A stretch of 7,641 nucleotides of DNA from Phycisphaerae bacterium SM23_33 (lineage in GTDB: Bacteria; Planctomycetota; Phycisphaerae; SM23-33), in assembly GCA_001303665.1 (NCBI GenBank), contig LJUF01000153.1:1-7641 (forward strand), given 5' to 3'. The notes beneath the pieces are model-generated. The model did no database searches. It was not told where the DNA came from and was given only the letters and a program-made list of their open reading frames with translations. Within the stretch, counting starts at the first letter, position 1, and each line of letters begins with the position of its first letter. Of the stretch, positions 1 to 5,747 are shown one piece after another. Made by a program: the position numbers and the translations under genes.

Positions 1-571
1 CCATCTCCTTCCAGGTGACGAACGTGCTGCCGTCGGCGTGGAACGCCCGCACGCCGGTCACCTGCGGCGAGACCTGGCTGGCCGGGCCCTCCCCGGTGAT
101 GCGCAGCTCCATCTGGTCGGGCCGCCACTGGTAGAATTCCGCCACGAAGAACTTCACCGCCCCGGCCTTATCGGCGACGGCCCGGCCGACCGGGCTGGTG
201 ACGTCGAAGCTGCGGTACCAGGGCGGCTCGAACTCCAGCGGCTCGGCGTTTTCGGGCGGCGCCTCCTCGCCGGGTGCCAGGGCATACACCCGCACCGGGC
301 GGAGCCACTGGCTCTGCCGGTCCTCCAGCCCCTTGCCGCCGCGCAGGGCGATCAGCGACGCCCGGTATATCTTCGCCCCGGCGGGCAGCGACGAGATGTC
401 CACCGCCACCACGGAGCCGGCCTTTGTCCCGGTGATGGTCAGCTTGCCGGGGTGCGTGGAATGGGTCTTCCCGGCCGGGCCGAACGTCTCGCTGACCACC
501 TCGCCCCGGCTGGGGGCGACCAAGGCGCACACAACCGCCGCTGCGATCACCCAAGCGATTTTTCGAAACAT
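1..571 (-). CDS. Exported protein with N-terminal beta-rich module (partial, C-terminus beyond left edge)
   Basis: The first 190 residues of a protein are visible, starting at the ATG at 571..569; the reading frame is still open at base 1. A good ribosome binding site (GGAGAG, 5 bases before the ATG) fixes the start. Residues 1-23 look like a signal peptide (MFRKIAW, then an Ala/Val-rich core ending near APSRGE), so export is likely. Residues 24-165 alternate short hydrophobic strands and turns and look like a beta-sandwich. Residues 171-189 (VTGVRAFHADGSTFVTWKE) resemble a motif I recall from large planctomycete secreted proteins, where it precedes fibronectin type III-like or esterase regions; that parallel is from memory. 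No catalytic residue can be assigned in the visible part. The UroD-like gene lies 121 bp upstream on the same strand, so read-through transcription is possible. The reading frame and export are well supported; the function is unknown. Confidence 0.8.
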   Translation of the reverse strand, partial: MFRKIAWVIAAAVVCALVAPSRGEVVSETFGPAGKTHSTHPGKLTITGTKAGSVVAVDISSLPAGAKIYRASLIALRGGKGLEDRQSQWLRPVRVYALAPGEEAPPENAEPLEFEPPWYRSFDVTSPVGRAVADKAGAVKFFVAEFYQWRPDQMELRITGEGPASQVSPQVTGVRAFHADGSTFVTWKEM

Positions 572-602
572 TCTTTCTCTCCATGCCACCTAAGGGCAGC
601 CT

Positions 603-634
603 GGCCTTGGGGCGCGTGGGCCTCGCCCAAGGCC
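603..634. other. GC-rich stem-loop between the UroD-like gene and the left-edge gene
   Basis: A perfect 9-bp inverted repeat (ggccttggg at 603-611, cccaaggcc at 626-634) has a 14-base loop, part of which can extend the stem (ggggcg against cgccc). Neither strand shows a T-run after the stem, so it does not look like a classical intrinsic terminator. It would lie in the 5' leader of the left-edge gene, or downstream of the UroD-like gene, where it could act as an RNA-processing or stabilising hairpin. Confidence 0.4.
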
Positions 635-650
635 CGGAATCCGAACCGCA

Positions 651-678
651 CAATCTTCAATTGTCAATCCGGAATCGT
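651..678. repeat. Degenerate seven-base periodic repeat, CAATCNN type (tract A, four units)
   Basis: Four consecutive 7-base units read caatctt, caattgt, caatccg and gaatcgt. Against a CAATC core they match 5, 4, 5 and 4 of 5 positions. The tract ends 14 bp from the stop codon of the UroD-like gene. The same type of unit, in the same orientation, recurs at 7408-7449 immediately before mnmE. Confidence 0.45.
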
Positions 679-692
679 GGACCCCGGCCGCC

Positions 693-1769
693 TCATGCCT
701 GCGGCCGCTTGGCCTGCTCGACCATGGCGATGATGTTTTCCAGCGGCGTGTCGGACTGGATGGCGTGGGAGGGGCCCAGGATGTAACCGCCGCCGCGCCC
801 GACCACCTCGATCATCCTGCGGGTGTGGGCCGCCACCTCGGCCGGGCTGGCCCGAGGCAGCAACTGCTGGATGTCGATGCCGCCGTCCAGCGTGAGCCGG
901 TCGCCGAAGGCCGCCTTCAGCTCGAACGGGTCCATGCCCGCCGCCAGGGCCTGCACGGGATTGAGGATGTCCACGCCGATCTCGATCAGCTCGGGGATGA
1001 TCTGGCGGACCGACCCGCAGCAGTGGTATCGCAGCCTGGCGCCGTGTTCGTGGGCCAGGTCGCAGAAACGTTTCACGCGCGGCTTGATGTACTCCCGCCA
1101 CATGTCCGGCGAGATGAACAGGCCGCGCTGCGAGGCCACGTCGTCGTTGTACTCAAACAGCGCGTACCGCCCGCCGCCGGTTTGGAGCATCCGCCGGGCC
1201 CGCGGCAGCAGGTAGTCGATGATGTGGTCCATCAGCCGACAGGCGAATTCGGGATTCAGCGCCAGGTCAGTCAGGAAGTTCCCCATGCCGCGCATGAAGT
1301 GGGCGATCTCGAAGAACCCGCGGGAGTGGCCGTGGGTGGCCTTGTCGGCGTTGGCGGCCAGCGCCGCGGGGATCTGGGAGTAGTCCCACGCCTCGGGGCT
1401 GGGCCAGGGGAAGCTCTCCAGCTCCTGCACGGTAGCGGCCTGGGCCAGCGGGGGCGGCCCGGCCAGCTCCATGTACACCTGCGCCCCCGCCGGCACGGGC
1501 CGGAACGGCACCCGCCAGATGTCCAGGTATCGCCCGTCCGCGGTCAGCTCGATGGTGGGATCGGCGTAGGCCCGGTCCGACGCGGCGCCCGGGAACGTCG
1601 GCCCCACGGAGATCACGTCCTGGCCGGACCAGTCCAGGAATCCCTGCTCGTCCAGGCCGAGGCGATCGCAGAGCTTTTGCTTGATCTCCGGTGCGAAGGC
1701 CAGGGCGATGGGCACGCGATCCGGCTGCTGGTGCGCCACGGCCGCCAGGACCCGCTGTCTGGAATTCAT
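693..1769 (-). CDS. Uroporphyrinogen decarboxylase (URO-D/MtaA-like) family protein, probable metal-dependent methyltransferase-type enzyme
   Basis: A 358-residue protein with the layout of the URO-D superfamily branch that includes corrinoid-linked methyltransferases such as MtaA. Residues 1-20 (MNSRQRVLAAVAHQQPDRVP) are the usual N-terminus of this branch, which is why the ATG at 1769 is preferred over a GTG 27 codons upstream. Diagnostic segments are FEYNDDVASQ near 205-214, ISPDMWREYIKP at 219-230, H249-C-C251-G in the H-x-C zinc-binding position, the GVDILNPVQ strand at 265-273, DGGID at 295-299, and GGGYILGPSHAIQ at 326-338. The third metal ligand is a Cys in MtaA; here the matching segment carries His335, as in many uncharacterised relatives. 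The PxxxMRQAGR substrate segment of true HemE is missing, so this is not the haem enzyme. The substrate is unknown; a methyl-transfer role is inferred. It is divergent from the carrier gene at 1946. No clear ribosome binding site precedes the chosen start. Confidence 0.85.
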   Translation of the reverse strand: MNSRQRVLAAVAHQQPDRVPIALAFAPEIKQKLCDRLGLDEQGFLDWSGQDVISVGPTFPGAASDRAYADPTIELTADGRYLDIWRVPFRPVPAGAQVYMELAGPPPLAQAATVQELESFPWPSPEAWDYSQIPAALAANADKATHGHSRGFFEIAHFMRGMGNFLTDLALNPEFACRLMDHIIDYLLPRARRMLQTGGGRYALFEYNDDVASQRGLFISPDMWREYIKPRVKRFCDLAHEHGARLRYHCCGSVRQIIPELIEIGVDILNPVQALAAGMDPFELKAAFGDRLTLDGGIDIQQLLPRASPAEVAAHTRRMIEVVGRGGGYILGPSHAIQSDTPLENIIAMVEQAKRPQA

Positions 1770-1834
1770 CTGTTGCACGCTCGATCGGGGAGCCGATTTT
1801 TCACCGGCGAAGCGCGGTCTGCGGCTTGGCCGAC

Positions 1835-1884
1835 TGTGCGCAATTTGCACATGACTTGCACCGGCCGGTCAAGGCAATTATCCT
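1835..1884. promoter_or_regulatory. Candidate divergent promoter/operator region between the UroD-like gene and the GltS-family gene
   Basis: Toward the carrier (plus strand), TTGCAC at 1856-1861 and TATCCT at 1879-1884 have a 17-base spacer, matching sigma-70 boxes at 3/6 and 4/6. Toward the UroD-like gene (minus strand), TTGACC at 1872..1867 (5/6) and TGCAAA at 1849..1844 (3/6) also have a 17-base spacer. The two sets overlap. TTGCAC occurs twice (1845-1850 and 1856-1861), 11 bp apart, about one helical turn. The first copy lies in a near-palindrome at 1837-1851 whose core is GCAATTTGC. The site could bind a regulator that controls both genes. All of this is pattern-based. Confidence 0.35.
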
Positions 1885-1945
1885 CCCTGCGACAAATCGG
1901 CCGCCGCCGGCGTCGTGGAAGACGAAACATCCAGGGAGGCCCGGC

Positions 1946-3337
1946 ATGGACGCAGTGATTATTTCGTTCGTCGGCCTGTGCCTGCTGCTGGGAGTCGGCC
2001 ACCTGCTGCGGATGCGGGTGCGGCTGCTGCGGAAGCTGTATCTGCCCTCGTGCGTCATCGGGGGGCTGTTGGGGCTGGTGGTCATCCAGGCCGCGAGGTG
2101 GCTCGGGAGGCCGGTGCCGGAGGCGTGGACGGCCGGGTGGAAGGCCCTGCCGGGCCTGCTGATCAACGTGGTCTTCGCCTGCCTGTTCCTGGGCGTGGCC
2201 CTGCCGAAGCTCTCGACCCTGTGGAAGCGCGCCGGGCCGCAGCTGGCCTACGGCCAGGTGGTTGCCTGGGGCCAGTACGTGGTCGGCGTGGGGCTGGTCA
2301 TGGTGCTGCTGGGGCCGGTCTTCGGCGTCAACAACATGTTCGGCGGGATCGTGCCGGTGGGGTTCGAGGGCGGCCATGGCACCGCCGCGGGCATGGGGCC
2401 GACCTTCGCGAAGCTCGGCTGGAAAGAAGGCCAGGACTTCGGCCTGGCCAGCGCCACGGCTGGCATCCTCAGCGCCGTGGTCGTGGGGATGATCCTGATC
2501 AACTGGGCGGCGCGGAAGGGCTACACCGTCCGCCGTCAGGCCGTTGAGAGCGTCCCCGAGGACGACACCATCGCCGTCATCCCCGTGGATCGCCGCCCCA
2601 GCGCCGGCCGGCTCACCGTCTCCTCCGACGCCATCGAGTCGTTCACGCTGCACGTGGTCGTTGTGGCCGTCGCCGTTGGGATTGGCTTGCTGCTTCAGAA
2701 AGGCCTGGTGCAGGCCGCGAACGCCGCCGGCGCCGTCCTCCCGGAGAAGGCCCAGCGCGCCGCGAACACCATCGCCGGCAGCTTCCCGCTGTTTCCCCTG
2801 TGCATGCTGGGCGGGCTGCTGATCCAGCTCTGCGAAGACCGCTTCGACAAGCACCGCCTCATCGATTACGGGCTGACCCGCCGCATCCAGAATACCGCCT
2901 TGGACTTCCTGGTGGTGGCGGCCATCGCCACCATCCGCATCGAGGCGCTGGCCAGAGGATTGGCGCCGTTTCTCATCATCGTGGCCGCGGCCATCGCCTG
3001 GAACGTGCTGTGCCTGCTGGCGCTGGCCCGGCGGATGCTGCCGGACGCCTGGTTCGAACGATCCATCGCCGAGATGGGCCAGTCCATGGGCGTCACCGCC
3101 ACGGGCCTGCTGCTGCTGCGGGTGGTGGACCCGGATTACGAATCCCCGGCCGTGGACGCCTTCGCCTCCAAGCAGTTGCTGCACGAGCCGTTCATGGGCG
3201 GGGGGCTGTGGACCAGCACGGCCATCCCGCTGCTGGCCACGGCCGGACAGCTGCCGGTCTTCCTGATCGCCTGCGGGGCGGTGGCCTTCTGGATCGTGCT
3301 GACCTTCGCGGCCAGGCTGAACAGGATGACGGCCTGA
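1946..3337 (+). CDS. Sodium/glutamate symporter (GltS) family carrier
   Basis: A 463-residue inner-membrane carrier of the GltS family (sodium-driven glutamate or related carboxylate uptake). The start at 1946 is set by AGGGAGG at 1933-1939, six bases upstream, and the first transmembrane helix begins directly (MDAVIISFVGLCLLLGVG). Hydrophobic segments fall near residues 2-20, 34-50, 69-86, 105-124, 166-187, 233-252, 279-295, 318-330, 338-361, 382-392 and 425-455. The two pore motifs expected of the family are visible: GFEGGHGTAAGMG at 139-151 in the first half and GQSMGVTATG at 378-387 in the second. A polar stretch at about 195-230 (ESVPEDDT...) would be a cytoplasmic linker between the halves. 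It is longer than E. coli GltS (about 400 residues), largely because of this linker and the segment after it. The family is clear; the substrate is not, so no symbol is given. Its stop is 12 bp from that of a convergent gene. Confidence 0.85.
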   Translation: MDAVIISFVGLCLLLGVGHLLRMRVRLLRKLYLPSCVIGGLLGLVVIQAARWLGRPVPEAWTAGWKALPGLLINVVFACLFLGVALPKLSTLWKRAGPQLAYGQVVAWGQYVVGVGLVMVLLGPVFGVNNMFGGIVPVGFEGGHGTAAGMGPTFAKLGWKEGQDFGLASATAGILSAVVVGMILINWAARKGYTVRRQAVESVPEDDTIAVIPVDRRPSAGRLTVSSDAIESFTLHVVVVAVAVGIGLLLQKGLVQAANAAGAVLPEKAQRAANTIAGSFPLFPLCMLGGLLIQLCEDRFDKHRLIDYGLTRRIQNTALDFLVVAAIATIRIEALARGLAPFLIIVAAAIAWNVLCLLALARRMLPDAWFERSIAEMGQSMGVTATGLLLLRVVDPDYESPAVDAFASKQLLHEPFMGGGLWTSTAIPLLATAGQLPVFLIACGAVAFWIVLTFAARLNRMTA

Positions 3338-3349
3338 ACGGGCCGAGGA

Positions 3350-4042
3350 CTACCGCGGCCACAAGGGCCGGGGCTTGGGCGGGGGGCCCTCCGCCTTTTT
3401 CAATGCCGCGGCGAAGGCGGCGTTGTGGGGCTGGGCCAGTTCGGCCTGAAAGGTCTCCTCGTCCGTCCAGCGGACGGAGCCGCTATGGTACAGGATGTTC
3501 CGGCCGTCCTTGTGATTGCCCCTGAAGTCACAGGCCACGATGGTCGTGCGCTCGGCGTCGGGGCCGCTGGCGGGAAGGAAGAAATAGTCTGACGGCCGGT
3601 TGCCCTTCGCCATGGGGCACTTGAAAAGCTGGGCACTGGTTCCTGCGGCGATCAGAGCTTGCACGTTCGGGGGAGGCACATCGTAGTCGGCCAGGTAGAT
3701 GTGGTAACCCTTGCCGATGCTGTTAAGGTTCGCGGCGCAGGCGGCCCGCTGAGGCATCCGCGGTCCCAAGCGGAACCACGGCGCGATGAAGCCGAAAAAG
3801 ACGTACAGCCACACGCCCGCCGTGGACAGGCAGACCCCTGCCACGGCCCTGGCCCTGCGGCGCGTCCTGCCGGCCAGGGCGAGCACACCCAGGGCCAGCC
3901 CGACCAGCCCCAGCGGCGGGCCGACCAAGGGGATGAAGCTGGCGATGCCCAGCCCCAAAGACCAACCGGCCCACTTGTCCTTGCGCTCCCGGTCGGACGC
4001 ATCCCCCCGGGGCGCCGGCACGGATTGAGGCGGCTGGTTCAT
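3350..4042 (-). CDS. DUF4190-like membrane protein with pseudopilin-like C-terminal domain, paralogue 3 (last in the operon)
   Basis: A 230-residue protein of unknown function. After a short Pro/charged N-terminus, residues 26-56 (WSLGLGIASF...LGVLAL) and 66-90 form two membrane helices separated by a basic loop (GRTRRRARA), the layout of DUF4190-type domains. Residues 100-225 resemble the globular part of planctomycete pseudopilins: CAANLNSIGKGYHIYLADYD at 102-121, a hydrophobic IAAG segment at 131-134, KCP at 141-143, SDYFFLPA at 151-158, VACDF at 169-173 and a His/Ser-rich HSGSVRWTDEE at 186-196. No N-terminal G-FTLxE prepilin cleavage motif is present, so ordinary pilin processing is not expected. 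C102 and C142 could form a disulfide. The C-terminus (NAAFAAALKKAEGPPPKPRP) is shared with its paralogues. The start ATG follows GGAAAGAG. It lies 60 bp after the preceding paralogue, probably on the same transcript. Confidence 0.8.
   Translation of the reverse strand: MNQPPQSVPAPRGDASDRERKDKWAGWSLGLGIASFIPLVGPPLGLVGLALGVLALAGRTRRRARAVAGVCLSTAGVWLYVFFGFIAPWFRLGPRMPQRAACAANLNSIGKGYHIYLADYDVPPPNVQALIAAGTSAQLFKCPMAKGNRPSDYFFLPASGPDAERTTIVACDFRGNHKDGRNILYHSGSVRWTDEETFQAELAQPHNAAFAAALKKAEGPPPKPRPLWPR
3377..3400 (+). terminator. Intrinsic terminator for the GltS-family gene, inside the 3' end of the convergent gene
   Basis: On the plus strand, GGCGG at 3378-3382 pairs with CCGCC at 3391-3395. Two further pairs (a G-U and a G-C) leave a four-base GGCC loop, and the stem is followed immediately by TTTTT at 3396-3400. 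It begins about 40 bases after the carrier stop codon, which is typical for a rho-independent terminator. The T-run is also coding (Lys codons, antisense) for the convergent gene, and the paralogue at 4103-4825 has the same T-run without the hairpin. The T-run is therefore partly inherited coding sequence. Confidence 0.5.
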
Positions 4043-4102
4043 CGCTCTTTCCGTAGGCCAGGGGGGACGGGACGATCCGCAACCCCGAGGGACAGAGCCC
4101 GC

Positions 4103-4825
4103 TCAGTCCACAGCCCGCGGCTGGCTTGCGGTCTCGGCCTTTTTCAATGCCGCGGCGAAGGCGGCGTTCTGGGGCTCGGCCAGCTCGGCCTGGAAGTCGG
4201 TCTCCGTCAGCAGCTCCACCGTGCCGCCGTGGCGGAGGACGTTGCGGCCGCCGGCGGGTCCGCCGGTCAGCCCGCAGGCCACCAGGGCCCGGTCCTCGGC
4301 GTCCTCGGCGGGCGGGAAGTAGAAATAGTCGCGTTCCCGGCCGGTCCCGCCCATGGGGCTCTTGAGCATTTCCGGCGCTATCATCCCGGCGTCTACCAGG
4401 GTCTGAAGGTCCGGCGGGGCGGTGCCATCGTTGTCGTCCATGTACATCTGGATGGCCATGGCGATGCTGTTCAGTTGGGCCGCGGACATGCTCTGGGCCA
4501 TCTGGGCCGGGATGCGCCCAACCGTCTGCTGTACGGAGGAGACCAGACACCGGACGGCGTATACGAGCACCGTCGGCGTGACGATCAGGCCGATCAGGCC
4601 CAGGACGATCCCGGCTGCGGCCATGCCCTTGCCGCGGCGGCGCTGGGCCAAGGAGACGATCCCCAGCGAGATGGCTACCAGGCCCATCACGATCCCCAGC
4701 GGCGGGATCAGGGCGATCAGCCCGCAGACCAGCGCGCCGACGGCAAAGCCGGCCGATGGCTTGATGATGAACTGCGCCGGCTGGCTCGGCGGGCCCGGCG
4801 GCATGAATGATGGCGGCTGGCTCAT
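4103..4825 (-). CDS. DUF4190-like membrane protein with pseudopilin-like C-terminal domain, paralogue 2 (middle)
   Basis: A 240-residue paralogue of the genes on either side. Residues 1-24 are a Pro/Gln-rich cytoplasmic tail (MSQPPSFMPPGPP). Residues 27-60 and 69-97 are the two membrane helices, joined by the basic loop QRRRGKG at 61-67. The C-terminal domain (about 110-232) keeps AQLNSIAMAIQMYMDDND at 116-133, RDYFYFPPAEDAED at 165-178, LVACGL at 181-186 and the shared tail FQAELAEPQNAAFAAALKK at 211-229. It differs in having Ser where both flanking copies have Cys: S114 in place of the Cys of CAANL, and S156 in KSPM in place of KCP. The matching pair is lost together. The start has an upstream GGAAAGGAA that matches the leaders of its paralogues. 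It begins 54 bp after the preceding copy. Function is unknown; a periplasm-facing sensor or structural role is only a guess. Confidence 0.8.
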   Translation of the reverse strand: MSQPPSFMPPGPPSQPAQFIIKPSAGFAVGALVCGLIALIPPLGIVMGLVAISLGIVSLAQRRRGKGMAAAGIVLGLIGLIVTPTVLVYAVRCLVSSVQQTVGRIPAQMAQSMSAAQLNSIAMAIQMYMDDNDGTAPPDLQTLVDAGMIAPEMLKSPMGGTGRERDYFYFPPAEDAEDRALVACGLTGGPAGGRNVLRHGGTVELLTETDFQAELAEPQNAAFAAALKKAETASQPRAVD

Positions 4826-4879
4826 TGATCGTTCCTTTCCATCCTCGAACGCAACCCGTCGTCGGCGTCTCGCGGCGGC

Positions 4880-5473
4880 TCAGGGCCCCTCCACCTTGCG
4901 CAGGGCCTCGGCGAAGGCGGCGTTGTAGGGCTGGGTCAGCTCGACCTGGAAGGCGGCTTCGGACAGAGTGCGAACCATGCCCGTGTGGGTCAGAACACTT
5001 CGCGTGCCGTCGGGGTGGTTGCCCTTGAAGTCGCAGGCAATGATGGTCAGCGGGTCGGCGTCCCCACCGGCGGGCAGGTAGAAGTAATCGGAGCGCCGGC
5101 CGGTCCGGGCGGAAGGACACTGGAACGCCTTGGCCGCCGTCCCCTGGCGAATCAAGGTGTCGATGTCCGGCGGTGGGGTATCGTACTTGGCCGCGTAGAT
5201 GAGGTAACCCTTGCCGATGCTGTTGAGGTTGGCCGCGCACACGGAGATCCTGGCCGAGTTGCGGCCATGCCGGAAGGCCGGCACCAGGATCGCCACCAGC
5301 AGCGCCGGCATCAGCAACAGGCTCACGGTGCCGGTGACGATTCCCGTGATCGCCATCCCCCGCCGCAGGGTCTTCTGGGCCAGCGCCACGATGCCCAGGA
5401 TCAGCCCGATCAGGCCAGGTACTGGCCCCATGATCAGGCTGCACAGCCCCAGCACGAGGGCCGCCACGGCCAT
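4880..5473 (-). CDS. DUF4190-like membrane protein with pseudopilin-like C-terminal domain, paralogue 1 (first in the operon; N-terminus out of frame)
   Basis: From the ATG at 5473 this frame gives 197 residues. Residues 1-31 and 44-66 are the membrane helices, with loop QKTLRRG at 33-39. Residues 64-79 (LVPAFRHGRNSARISV then Cys) look strikingly like the stem of a pseudopilin helix. CAANLNSIGKGYLIYAAKYD follows at 79-98, FQCP at 117-120, SDYFYLPAGG at 128-137, IACDF at 145-149 and NAAFAEALRKVEG at 184-196. Cys79 and Cys119 are kept. The ATG at 5473 is the only possible start in this frame, has no ribosome binding site, and begins inside what is the first helix in the paralogues. The expected Pro-rich N-terminus and Shine-Dalgarno instead lie at 5474-5549 in another frame. 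The true gene was therefore probably 4880-5549. Either it is frameshifted or phase-variable here, or the sequence has an indel error. Confidence 0.72.
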   Translation of the reverse strand: MAVAALVLGLCSLIMGPVPGLIGLILGIVALAQKTLRRGMAITGIVTGTVSLLLMPALLVAILVPAFRHGRNSARISVCAANLNSIGKGYLIYAAKYDTPPPDIDTLIRQGTAAKAFQCPSARTGRRSDYFYLPAGGDADPLTIIACDFKGNHPDGTRSVLTHTGMVRTLSEAAFQVELTQPYNAAFAEALRKVEGP

Positions 5474-5549
5474 GCCATTGCCGCGGCCGGCCGCGGCCGG
5501 GGGCGGCCGGGGGCGGAGCTGCCGGAAACGGTGGTTGGATTTGGGTCAT
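5474..5549 (-). other. Displaced N-terminal segment of paralogue 1, in a different frame from the gene body
   Basis: The ATG at 5549..5547 is preceded by GGAAAGGGAAG, matching the leaders of the two downstream paralogues (GGAAAGGAA and GGAAAGAG). It encodes MTQIQPPFPAAPPPAAPG, the same Pro-rich type of start as MSQPPSFMPPGPP and MNQPPQSVPAP. This frame is offset by one base from the body that resumes at 5473: 76 bases separate the two starts, one more than a multiple of three. In the body's own frame there is a TGA at 5548..5546 and no start codon before 5473. Continuing in the 5549 frame meets no stop until 3723, because the DNA is GC-rich. Confidence 0.6.
5481..5516. repeat. 36-base G/C-only tandem repeat with a 10-bp period, at the frame break of paralogue 1
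   Basis: All 36 bases are G or C. CCGCGGCCGG occurs twice in tandem (5481-5500), and GGCCGGGGGC occurs twice in tandem (5495-5514). Comparing each base with the one 10 positions later gives 24 matches out of 26 across the tract, about 3.6 units. Because 10 leaves a remainder of one when divided by three, each unit gained or lost changes the downstream reading frame. Two G5 runs (5499-5503 and 5509-5513) are further likely slippage points. Confidence 0.75.
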
Positions 5550-5621
5550 TGGTCTTCCCTTTCCATGAGTTGCCCTCGGCAGCCCCTTTCCATCCCCACG
5601 GTGCCCGCCAGGCGCAGCCCC

Positions 5622-5651
5622 TTAATAACCGCCCCGCCGGCCTGCCCGCAA
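5622..5651 (-). promoter_or_regulatory. Weak candidate promoter for the three-paralogue operon
   Basis: On the minus strand, TTGCGG (5651..5646) and TATTAA (5627..5622) are separated by 18 bases and match sigma-70 boxes at 3/6 and 4/6. They would give a leader of about 65-70 bases before the ATG at 5549. TATTAA stands out in otherwise GC-rich DNA, but the match is weak and unproven. Confidence 0.22.
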
Positions 5652-5747
5652 GGGTATTCCGGGCAATGGCGAACAGGGGAAGAACAGACGGCTGAGGTTC
5701 TCTCGTAGGCCGTCGCGGGCCCCACGACGTCGGGCTCACGCCGAAGC

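Noticed and set aside
38..733. A 231-codon plus-strand open frame opposite the left-edge gene
   Set aside because: The minus strand has a signal peptide, a ribosome binding site and a recognisable motif; the plus frame has none.
693..1769. True HemE (haem biosynthesis) identity
   Set aside because: The arginine-containing substrate motif near the N-terminus of HemE is absent, and the H-x-C metal motif places the protein in the methyltransferase-like branch.
1770..1850. Upstream GTG start adding 27 residues to the UroD-like protein
   Set aside because: The extra residues (QIAHSRPSRRPRFAGEK...) do not resemble the family and would overlap the promoter-like elements. The internal ATG gives the standard N-terminus.
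765..1958. A 397-codon plus-strand open frame opposite the UroD-like gene
   Set aside because: It is antisense to a clearly conserved protein, and its composition (His/Arg/Gly/Val-rich, no motifs) is that of a shadow frame.
1766..3184. A 472-codon minus-strand open frame opposite the carrier
   Set aside because: It is antisense to an unmistakable membrane carrier; its His/Gln/Gly-rich composition mirrors the Leu/Val-rich coding strand.
3330..3345. Small CGGCC/GGCCG hairpin over the carrier stop codon as a bidirectional terminator
   Set aside because: The stem is only 5 bp and no T-run follows on either strand.
3659..4810. A 383-codon plus-strand open frame opposite paralogues 2 and 3
   Set aside because: It is antisense to two mutually similar genes, with low-complexity composition and no ribosome binding site or domain.
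3723..5549. A 608-codon open frame on the minus strand starting at the paralogue 1 ATG
   Set aside because: Only its first ~20 codons resemble a real protein (the paralogue N-terminus). After the repeat it runs in the wrong frame across all of paralogue 2 and into paralogue 3, giving Gly/Arg/Pro-rich sequence typical of out-of-frame GC-rich DNA.
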